From: Anaerolineales bacterium
GTDB lineage: Bacteria; Chloroflexota; Anaerolineae; Anaerolineales; DRMV01
Assembly (NCBI GenBank): GCA_015494815.1
Contig: WGAK01000084.1
Coordinates: 1 to 10,771, forward strand
Reading direction: 5' to 3'
Length of the DNA stretch: 10,771 bases
The notes under the pieces are model-generated. The model saw only the letters and a list, made by a program, of their open reading frames with translations. It made no database searches and was not told where the DNA came from. Position numbers and translations under genes: made by a program. This document shows, piece after piece, positions 1 to 4,925 of the stretch (position 1 is its first letter; every line of letters begins with the position of its first letter).

Positions 1-1
1 C

Positions 2-796
2 CCGCGCACCCTGCGCGGCCAGGGCCGCGAAACGCTCGCCCGAGAAGACTTCCTTGAAGGCCTGATACGCCTGCCGCGCGTTGGCGATGGCAATGGTGCC
101 TTGCAGCGCGCGCGCGGCCGCGGCCTGAGCCCCGCCCTGCGAGACCAGGACCTCCAAGGCCCGGTCCACCTTGGTGTCGACGCGCGAGATGAAGAACGAG
201 GCCACCGAGGCCACCGTGTCCAGAGGCAGGCCCTGCGCGGCCCGTTGCTCCAAGGCCGTGAGGTAGGCGTCCATCACCTGGCGATAGCGGGCCACCGAAA
301 ACAGCAGGGTGACATTGACGGAAATACCTTCGGCCAGGGCCTGGGTGATGGCCGGCAGGCCCGCTTCGGTGGCGGGGATTTTTATCATCAGGTTGGGGCG
401 ATTCACCCAGGCCCACAACCGCCGGGCCGCGGCTACGGTGCCCTGGGGGTCGTAGGCCAAGTGCGGGCTGACCTCCAGGCTGACGAAACCGTCATGGCCG
501 TGGGTGCGGTCGTAGAGGGGGCGCAGCACATCGCAGGCCGCCTGAATGTCGGCCACGGCCAGGTGCTCGTACACGGCCTCCGCGTCCAGCCCTTGGGCCT
601 GAAGCAGGGCCCGGTCGTCCGCGTAGGCGCTGCCCTGGCTCATGGCCTGGCGAAAGATGGCCGGGTTGGAGGTCACGCCGTGGACCACGCCCGCGGCCAC
701 CAGGTCGGCCAGGCGGCCCGAGTGCAGCAGGCTGCGGTCGATGTAGTCGTACCACAGGGATTGCCCCAACAGGTAGAGTTGGCGAATGCGTTGCAT
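2..796 (-). CDS. tal: Transaldolase, long (mycobacterial-type) form, C-terminus cut by window edge
   Basis: Transaldolase moves a dihydroxyacetone unit between sugar phosphates in the non-oxidative pentose phosphate pathway, in the cytoplasm. The first 265 residues are visible, from the ATG at 796 with GGAGG nine bases upstream. Family blocks seen: VTSNPAIF at 41-48, FVSLEVSPHLAYD at 104-116, NLMIKIPATEAGLPAI at 135-150 with the Schiff-base lysine predicted at K139, GISVNVTLLFSVARYR at 157-172, and SFFISRVDTKVD at 200-211. The VSLEVSPHLAYD block and the length point to the longer Tal form (about 360-380 residues) rather than the short TalC/FSA form. The gene is the last visible member of the apgM-lipoprotein-tal cluster, 59 bases after the lipoprotein stop. 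In several bacteria, Chloroflexota included, this Tal type is fused to glucose-6-phosphate isomerase; the cut at the left edge means a fusion cannot be excluded. Confidence 0.95.
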   Translation of the reverse strand, partial: MQRIRQLYLLGQSLWYDYIDRSLLHSGRLADLVAAGVVHGVTSNPAIFRQAMSQGSAYADDRALLQAQGLDAEAVYEHLAVADIQAACDVLRPLYDRTHGHDGFVSLEVSPHLAYDPQGTVAAARRLWAWVNRPNLMIKIPATEAGLPAITQALAEGISVNVTLLFSVARYRQVMDAYLTALEQRAAQGLPLDTVASVASFFISRVDTKVDRALEVLVSQGGAQAAAARALQGTIAIANARQAYQAFKEVFSGERFAALAAQGAR

Positions 797-805
797 GGGC
801 CGATG

Positions 806-810
806 CCTCC
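806..810 (-). promoter_or_regulatory. Shine-Dalgarno of tal
   Basis: The minus strand reads GGAGG, nine bases before the ATG at 796. This fixes the tal start, and the following residues match the family N-terminus. Confidence 0.75.
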
Positions 811-812
811 GG

Positions 813-851
813 GGGATAAGGATGGAATGGGCCGGGGCCTGAGGTTATCCC
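813..851 (-). other. Inverted repeats in the gap before tal
   Basis: The 59-base gap between the lipoprotein stop and tal holds two inverted repeats that cannot form together. GGGATAA (845-851 on the minus strand) pairs with TTATCCC (813-819). GGCCGGG (849-855) pairs with CCCGGCC (830-836). They share bases 849-851. The first stem ends two bases from the tal Shine-Dalgarno. Neither is followed by a T-run, so neither looks like an intrinsic terminator. A role in spacing, mRNA processing or translation control is only inferred. Confidence 0.35.
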
Positions 852-855
852 GGCC

Positions 856-1527
856 TCAGCGCCCGAAGCGGGCCGTCCATTCGGCCTGCGCCAGAATGTG
901 CCCTTCCAGCGCGGCCAGCACCTGGGCTTTGTCTGCGCCTGGTGGCAGGCCCAGGGTGGGCACATCCACCGCGTAGAGCCGAAAGCGGTAGCGGTGCTCG
1001 GGCCCTGGGGGTGGACACGGCCCGCCGTAGCCCGTCACGCCCCAACTGTTGCGCCCCTGCACGCCGGGCACCGGGCCGCCCTCGGGTATCGCAGTCACCG
1101 TGGCCGGGATGTCGTACACCACCCAGTGGTCCCACACGCGGCCGGGCGCGTCGGGGTCGTCCATGATGAGCGCGAACGCCGCGGTGCCGGGCGGCGCGCC
1201 TTCCCAGCGCAGCGGGGGGATGCGGTCTTCGCCTAAACAGGTGTATACCGCGGGGATGCGCGCATCGGCCGCGAAGGCCGGCGACCACAAGCGCAGCCCC
1301 GCGCTCGGTTCGGGCGCGACGGTGAAGTAGGGCATGGGCGACGAGCGGAACAGCGGCTTGCCGCCGGTGGCCGTGGCCGTCGCCGCGGGTGGGGCGGTCG
1401 GCGTGGCGATGGCCTGGGGCGACGCGGCGGCGCGTGTCGGCGCCGCGGTGGGCGTGGGACCGCGGCCGCAGGCGCTCAACAGCCCGGCCAAAAGCAGCAG
1501 TCCCCAGCGCCAGACCTGCTTGCGCAT
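856..1527 (-). CDS. PEBP-family (YbhB/YbcL, Raf kinase inhibitor-like) lipoprotein
   Basis: The gene encodes 223 residues. The N-terminus is a lipoprotein signal: MRKQVWRW, a hydrophobic stretch at 9-17, and lipobox LSAC with the lipidated cysteine at C20. Residues 21-57 form a Pro/Thr/Ala linker. A phosphatidylethanolamine-binding protein fold follows (about 75-223). Its hallmarks are MDDPDAP at 122-128, DHWVVYDIP at 133-141 with H134, GYGGPCPPPG at 166-175, and HRYRFRLYAVD at 178-188. Bacterial YbhB/YbcL proteins have no firmly known reaction; the family binds anions or lipid head groups. The protein should be anchored outside the cytoplasmic membrane. The start is set by GGAGG at 1534-1538, six bases from the ATG and directly after the apgM stop, so translation is probably coupled to apgM. 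A longer open frame upstream lies inside apgM and ignores the signal peptide. Confidence 0.92.
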   Translation of the reverse strand: MRKQVWRWGLLLLAGLLSACGRGPTPTAAPTRAAASPQAIATPTAPPAATATATGGKPLFRSSPMPYFTVAPEPSAGLRLWSPAFAADARIPAVYTCLGEDRIPPLRWEGAPPGTAAFALIMDDPDAPGRVWDHWVVYDIPATVTAIPEGGPVPGVQGRNSWGVTGYGGPCPPPGPEHRYRFRLYAVDVPTLGLPPGADKAQVLAALEGHILAQAEWTARFGR

Positions 1528-1533
1528 GGTCGT

Positions 1534-1538
1534 CCTCC
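1534..1538 (-). promoter_or_regulatory. Shine-Dalgarno of the PEBP lipoprotein gene
   Basis: GGAGG lies immediately after the TGA of apgM (1539-1541) and six bases before the ATG at 1527. It selects the start that gives a proper signal peptide. Its contact with the upstream stop codon suggests reinitiation or translational coupling. Confidence 0.75.
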
Positions 1539-2750
1539 TCAGGCGCCGAACTTCTTCAGCCGTCCCGCGTGGGCCAGGGCCAGAGGCATGGTCTGCACCG
1601 CGGGGAAGGTGCCCAGGCCGCCCTGCGCGCAGGCGGTCTCGCCAAAGCGGTATTGGTTGTCGGAGCGGGCGGTTTGGGGCGCCCACAGCAAGAAGGGCAC
1701 GGGGTGCCACGAATGGCTGCGCAGCATGGCCGGGGTGGAGTGGTCGCCGGTGATGATGAGTACATCGGGCTTCAGGTCCAGCAGGGCCGGTAAAGCCCGG
1801 TCTACCTGCTCGATGATTTTGGCCTTGCCGTAGAAGTCGCCGTCTTCGCCCTTGGAGTCGGTCTTCTTGATGTGGATGAAGAAGAAATCGTACTCGGGCC
1901 ACACCCGGGCCGCGGCCGCGAATTGGTCGGCGGGGGTGTCGCCGTCGAAGTCCAGCACATCCATGCCCACCAGACGGGCGACGCCTTTGTACATGGGATA
2001 CACCGCGATGGCCACCGCGTGCAAGCCGAACCAGTCGCCGAAGCGCGGCAGGGCCGGGTCGGTGGAAAAGCCCCGCAGCAACACGCCGTTGGCTTTGGGC
2101 TGGTCGGCCAGCAGGCGTTGGGCTTCCGCGACCCAGCGGTTGAGCAGCGCGGCCGTGGTTTCGGCCTGGGGCGTGCGGGCCCGCACGGGCCGCGGGGGCA
2201 CGCCGGTCTGTTGCGGGTCGGTGTCGTCCAGGTCGGGGTTGAGGCCCTGGCCCCGCAGGCGCAGCACGAAGCGGTATTCGCGCACGGGGCGCACGGTGAC
2301 CTCGACGCCGGGCAATTGGATGCGGTTCAGCCGCTCGACCAGAGGCGCGGCCTCGGCGGTGCCGATGCGCCCGGCCCGGCGGTCCACGATGCGGCCTTCC
2401 GCGTCCAGGGTGGCGAAGTTGCCCCGGGCCACCACATCGCCGGGCTGCAGGTCGAGCCCCACCCCCGCGGCCGCCAGCGCGCCCCGGCCGACGGTGTAGT
2501 GCAGCGGGTCATAGCCGAACAAGGCCAGATGCGCGGGGCCCGAGCCGGGCGCGATGCCCGGCGCGACAGGGATGGTCTGGCCCAGGGTGCCGTCCGCGGC
2601 CAGGGCGTCCATCACCGGCGTGTTGGCATATTCCAGTTCGGTGGGGCCCACGGGGCCCATGGGCATGCCGCCCAGACCATCCAGCACCAGCAGGACGATT
2701 TTGCGGTCGTTCGCGCGCAGCAAGGGACGCAGATAAGCCCAGTCGTGCAT
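1539..2750 (-). CDS. apgM: Cofactor-independent phosphoglycerate mutase, archaeal (ApgM) type
   Basis: The enzyme interconverts 3-phosphoglycerate and 2-phosphoglycerate in glycolysis and gluconeogenesis. It belongs to the alkaline phosphatase superfamily and uses two metal ions. The 403 residues match the usual ApgM length of about 400. Visible motifs: KIVLLVLDGLGG at 17-28 with metal ligand D24; EYANTPVMDALAADG at 40-54; GSGPAHLALFGYDP at 69-82, where S70 is the likely phosphorylated serine; HIKKTDSKGEDGD in the C-terminal half; and ITGDHSTP at 333-340 followed by HSWHPVPFLLW, with likely ligands D336, H337 and H349. Two adjacent ATGs exist (2753 and 2750). I prefer 2750 because AGGAGG is five bases from it and only two from the other. 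It lies 45-48 bases after the ATPase gene stop, behind an intrinsic terminator, and leads the lipoprotein and tal. Confidence 0.95.
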   Translation of the reverse strand: MHDWAYLRPLLRANDRKIVLLVLDGLGGMPMGPVGPTELEYANTPVMDALAADGTLGQTIPVAPGIAPGSGPAHLALFGYDPLHYTVGRGALAAAGVGLDLQPGDVVARGNFATLDAEGRIVDRRAGRIGTAEAAPLVERLNRIQLPGVEVTVRPVREYRFVLRLRGQGLNPDLDDTDPQQTGVPPRPVRARTPQAETTAALLNRWVAEAQRLLADQPKANGVLLRGFSTDPALPRFGDWFGLHAVAIAVYPMYKGVARLVGMDVLDFDGDTPADQFAAAARVWPEYDFFFIHIKKTDSKGEDGDFYGKAKIIEQVDRALPALLDLKPDVLIITGDHSTPAMLRSHSWHPVPFLLWAPQTARSDNQYRFGETACAQGGLGTFPAVQTMPLALAHAGRLKKFGA

Positions 2751-2755
2751 CATGG

Positions 2756-2761
2756 CCTCCT
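2756..2761 (-). promoter_or_regulatory. Shine-Dalgarno of apgM, deciding between two ATGs
   Basis: AGGAGG is followed by CC and then two consecutive ATG codons. The spacing is two bases to the first ATG and five to the second, which favours the second (2750). Confidence 0.7.
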
Positions 2762-2767
2762 GGCGTG

Positions 2768-2789
2768 AAAAAGGGCGCTGCCCGCGCCC
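2768..2789 (-). terminator. Intrinsic terminator after the ABC ATPase gene
   Basis: Read on the minus strand: stem GGGCGC, loop GGGCA, stem GCGCCC, then TTTTT. The stem extends to 7 bp with a flanking A-T pair. It starts nine bases after the ATPase stop codon (2799-2801) and its T-run ends 15 bases before the first apgM ATG. It is a textbook Rho-independent terminator and should separate the ATPase transcript from the apgM cluster, unless read-through feeds apgM. Confidence 0.85.
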
Positions 2790-2798
2790 TGCGCAAGT

Positions 2799-3899
2799 TC
2801 AGCGGATGGCCCGCTCGGTGTCGGGGTCGAACAGGTGCATGCGGCTCATGTCGAAGACCACCCGGCCCGGCTCGCCCAAGCGGTAGCGGGCCCGCGGGTC
2901 CACCCGGGCCACGAAAGTGTTTTCCCCGGCCCGCAGGTAGACATACTGCTCCGCGCCCATGGGCTCGACCACCTCGACCATCCCTTCCACGGGCTGGGGA
3001 AAGATGCCCGGCGGCGTGAAGTCGGGATGGTGGATGTGCTCGGGCCGCACGCCCAGGGTGACGGCACGGCCCACATAGTCGGCGTACACCGCGCGGCGGT
3101 CGTCGGGCACTTGCACCCGAAAGGCGCCCGTGTCCACCCACAGGTGGCCGTCGTCTTGCACCAGTTTGCCGTCGAAGAAGTTCATGGCCGGCGAGCCGAT
3201 GAACCCGGCCACGAATTTGTTGATGGGCGCGTCGTACAGGTTTTGCGGGGTGTCCACCTGCTGCAATTCGCCCAGGTTCATCACCGCGATGCGGTCGGCC
3301 ATGGTCATGGCTTCGACCTGGTCGTGGGTCACATAGATGAAGGTGGTTCGCAGGCGCTTGTGGAGTTTGGTCAATTCGGCCCGGGTCTGCACCCGCAGTT
3401 TGGCGTCCAGATTCGACAGCGGTTCGTCGAACAAGAAGACCTTGGGCTGCCGCACGATGGCCCGGCCCACCGCAACCCGCTGGCGTTGGCCGCCCGACAG
3501 TTGCCGCGGATAGCGGTCCAGCAGGTTCTCGATGCCCAGCATTTCCGCGGCCTCGTGCACCCGCCGGCGGATTTCGTCCTTGGGCACTTTGCGCAGTTTG
3601 AGGCCAAACGCCATGTTGTCATACACGGTCATGTGGGGGTACAGCGCGTAGGATTGGAAGACCATCGCGATGTCGCGGTCTTTGGGCGGCACATCGTTGA
3701 CGATTTGGTCGCCGATGAGAATGTGCCCCTCGGTGGGCGTTTCGAGCCCGGCGACGATGCGCAGGGCCGTGGTCTTGCCGCACCCCGAAGGCCCGACCAA
3801 AACCAGGAATTCGCGGTCTCGCACCTGCAGGTTGACATCCCGCAGGGCGGTCACGCGGCCGAACCGCTTGGTGATGTGGTCGAAAGTGACACTGGCCAT
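2799..3899 (-). CDS. Carbohydrate ABC importer ATP-binding protein, MalK/UgpC/MsmK type
   Basis: This 366-residue cytoplasmic ATPase would energise import of sugars or glycerol-3-phosphate by pairing with two permeases and a binding protein (CUT1 family). The nucleotide-binding domain shows Walker A GPSGCGKT at 36-43, Q-loop Q82, signature LSGGQ at 134-138, Walker B VFLFDEP at 154-160, D-loop SNLD at 162-165, and switch histidine H192. The C-terminal part (about 240-360) is a MalK-like TOBE/OB regulatory domain, including TLGVRPEHIH at 281-290 and GAEQYVYL at 315-322. GAGGTG sits five bases before the ATG at 3899; an upstream in-frame ATG would add 17 Arg-rich residues and lacks support. No permease or binding-protein gene is adjacent. 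With its own promoter and terminator it looks like a shared ATPase serving importers elsewhere. The substrate cannot be told from sequence. Confidence 0.95.
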   Translation of the reverse strand: MASVTFDHITKRFGRVTALRDVNLQVRDREFLVLVGPSGCGKTTALRIVAGLETPTEGHILIGDQIVNDVPPKDRDIAMVFQSYALYPHMTVYDNMAFGLKLRKVPKDEIRRRVHEAAEMLGIENLLDRYPRQLSGGQRQRVAVGRAIVRQPKVFLFDEPLSNLDAKLRVQTRAELTKLHKRLRTTFIYVTHDQVEAMTMADRIAVMNLGELQQVDTPQNLYDAPINKFVAGFIGSPAMNFFDGKLVQDDGHLWVDTGAFRVQVPDDRRAVYADYVGRAVTLGVRPEHIHHPDFTPPGIFPQPVEGMVEVVEPMGAEQYVYLRAGENTFVARVDPRARYRLGEPGRVVFDMSRMHLFDPDTERAIR

Positions 3900-3904
3900 G
3901 ACCT

Positions 3905-3910
3905 CACCTC
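3905..3910 (-). promoter_or_regulatory. Shine-Dalgarno of the ABC ATPase gene
   Basis: GAGGTG lies five bases before the ATG at 3899. This supports the MASVTF start over the in-frame ATG 51 bases upstream. Confidence 0.65.
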
Positions 3911-3961
3911 GTGCCCGCGCCACGACCCGCCGGGCGGACGGTCGCGGCACGCGTTTTGGGC

Positions 3962-3970
3962 ATTATACCA
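3962..3970 (-). promoter_or_regulatory. Extended -10 promoter for the ABC ATPase gene
   Basis: The minus strand reads TGGTATAAT: a perfect TATAAT (3962-3967) with an extended TGn element (3968-3970). The best -35 is TTATAA at 3986-3991 with an 18-base spacer, only 3 of 6 matches. That weakness is offset by the extended -10. Transcription would start near 3955, giving a leader of about 55 bases. Confidence 0.7.
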
Positions 3971-3986
3971 CGCGTGCGGCTGCGGT

Positions 3987-3992
3987 TATAAT
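3987..3992 (+). promoter_or_regulatory. -10 element of the SDR gene promoter
   Basis: A perfect TATAAT lies in an AT-rich patch. No good -35 is present: TTATAC at 3963-3968 has the right spacing but matches poorly. The start point would be near 3999, about 25 bases before the ATG. This patch is also where the -35 of the opposite promoter should be. Confidence 0.6.
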
Positions 3993-4009
3993 ACTTTTAT
4001 CTTTTGCCC

Positions 4010-4015
4010 AGGAGG
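4010..4015 (+). promoter_or_regulatory. Shine-Dalgarno of the SDR gene
   Basis: AGGAGG lies eight bases before the ATG at 4024 and fixes this start. A longer open frame that begins inside the ATPase gene is therefore not the real N-terminus. Confidence 0.75.
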
Positions 4016-4023
4016 CAGGCTTC

Positions 4024-4728
4024 ATGACGACGCGACGCGTCTTTCTCACCGGCAGCAATCGCGGCATCGGCCTGGCGCTGGCCCGGCTGTTGGCCCGGCA
4101 GGGGCATACGGTGTTCGCCGCGGCCCGTCGCCTCCGGCAGGCCCGGGCCTTGCGCGACCTGGCGGCCGCCCACCCCGGCCGGGTGCACCTGCTGGCGCTG
4201 GATGTCACCGACGAGGCCGCCATCGCGCGCGCTGCGGCCGCGGTGCAGGCCCAAGCCGGTGGTCTGGACTGGCTCATCAACAACGCCGGCGTGCTGGTGC
4301 GCGACGAACGCTGGGATACCCTGGACCCCGCGGCCATGCAGCAGGTCTTCGCGGTCAATGCCATCGCGCCCTTCATCGTGGCCAAGCACTTCGTGCCTTT
4401 GTTGCGGGCCGGCCGACAGCCGCTGATTTGCCAGATGACCTCGGTCATGGGCTCTCTGGCCCTGACCGAAGGCGGCGGCTACTACAGTTACCGGGGGAGC
4501 AAGGCCGCGCTCAACATGATGAGCCTGGTGTTGGCCCACGAACTGCGTCCCCTGGGCATCACCGTGGTGCTCATGCACCCCGGCTGGGTGCAGACCGACA
4601 TGGGCGGCCCGGCCGCGCCGCTGACGCCCGAAGCGTCCGCGCAGGGCATCGTGCAGGTGCTGGAAGGCCTTACCCCGGCCGACACGGGGCGCTACCTCAC
4701 CTGGGAGGGCCGCACCCTGCCCTGGTGA
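4024..4728 (+). CDS. Short-chain dehydrogenase/reductase (classical SDR)
   Basis: The gene encodes 234 residues of an NAD(P)-dependent oxidoreductase with a Rossmann fold, probably cytoplasmic. Visible motifs: cofactor-binding TGSNRGIG at 9-16, the acidic DVT at 60-62, NNAG at 86-89, N112, catalytic S140 in MTSVMGS, and Y156 with K160 in YSYRGSK. HPGWVQTDMGG at 185-195 is the usual post-catalytic loop. Basic residues R35 and R36 after the second strand lean towards NADPH, which is inference. The overall style (GSNRGIG, SVMGS, HPGWVQTDMGG) resembles the CsgA/sniffer-like C-factor SDRs, whose substrates are mostly unknown. It is transcribed alone, divergently from the sugar-importer ATPase gene. 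The substrate cannot be assigned. Confidence 0.92.
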   Translation: MTTRRVFLTGSNRGIGLALARLLARQGHTVFAAARRLRQARALRDLAAAHPGRVHLLALDVTDEAAIARAAAAVQAQAGGLDWLINNAGVLVRDERWDTLDPAAMQQVFAVNAIAPFIVAKHFVPLLRAGRQPLICQMTSVMGSLALTEGGGYYSYRGSKAALNMMSLVLAHELRPLGITVVLMHPGWVQTDMGGPAAPLTPEASAQGIVQVLEGLTPADTGRYLTWEGRTLPW

Positions 4729-4733
4729 CGCGC

Positions 4734-4754
4734 TGGAGATTTCGTGGAGATTCG
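4734..4754 (+). repeat. Two-copy tandem repeat after the SDR gene
   Basis: TGGAGATTTCG (4734-4744) is followed at once by TGGAGATTCG (4745-4754), identical but for one T. It begins six bases after the SDR stop codon. No function is evident; it may be a slippage duplication. Confidence 0.6.
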
Positions 4755-4832
4755 TCGGACGCTTCAGGGCCTGCGGGTCGGTATGCTGAAAACAGCCCCC
4801 AAGTGGCCGGCTCCAGGTCTCCTTCCCCTCCC

Positions 4833-4860
4833 TTCAGCCCGCGCGCCCGCGCGGGCTGAA
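4833..4860 (+). terminator. Perfect 13-bp inverted repeat, possible terminator or palindromic repeat unit
   Basis: TTCAGCCCGCGCG (4833-4845) and CGCGCGGGCTGAA (4848-4860) are exact reverse complements separated by CC. The hairpin would be very stable. No T-run follows on either strand, so it is not a standard intrinsic terminator; it may end SDR transcription in a Rho-dependent or processing role. It could equally be one copy of a dispersed REP-like palindrome. No second copy is in this window. Confidence 0.5.
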
Positions 4861-4879
4861 CGCGTGCTCTGGACACGCA

Positions 4880-4888
4880 TGGTACACT
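4880..4888 (+). promoter_or_regulatory. Candidate extended -10 promoter of mnmA
   Basis: TGGTACACT has the TGn extension plus a -10 hexamer with 4 of 6 consensus bases, the same pattern as TGGTATAAT at the ATPase gene. No convincing -35 is present. The predicted start near 4895 would give a leader of about 30 bases that opens with a hairpin. Confidence 0.4.
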
Positions 4889-4894
4889 GAAAAA

Positions 4895-4912
4895 CGCGAG
4901 GCATCCCTCGCG
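4895..4912 (+). other. Leader hairpin touching the mnmA Shine-Dalgarno
   Basis: CGCGAGG (4895-4901), loop CATC, CCTCGCG (4906-4912): a perfect 7-bp stem ending one base before AGGAG (4913-4917), the mnmA ribosome-binding site eight bases from the ATG at 4926. It may stabilise the mRNA 5' end or modulate ribosome access. The structure is seen; the role is inferred. Confidence 0.5.
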
Positions 4913-4925
4913 AGGAGCAGGCCCT

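Noticed and set aside
101..976. A 291-codon plus-strand open frame opposite tal
   Set aside because: The minus strand carries an unmistakable transaldolase; the plus frame has no recognisable domain.
1528..1902. N-terminal extension of the PEBP protein into apgM
   Set aside because: The extension is Arg-rich shadow sequence. The internal ATG at 1527 has a Shine-Dalgarno and a lipoprotein signal peptide.
4763..4787. Possible promoter TTCAGG with TATGCT after the SDR gene
   Set aside because: The spacer is only 13 bases and a stable palindrome lies between it and mnmA; the TGGTACACT element is better placed.
2835..4859. A 674-codon plus-strand open frame across the ATPase gene, the promoter region and the SDR gene
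   Set aside because: It is antisense to the ATPase, out of frame with the SDR, and ends by chance in the palindrome. Its composition is typical of a shadow frame.
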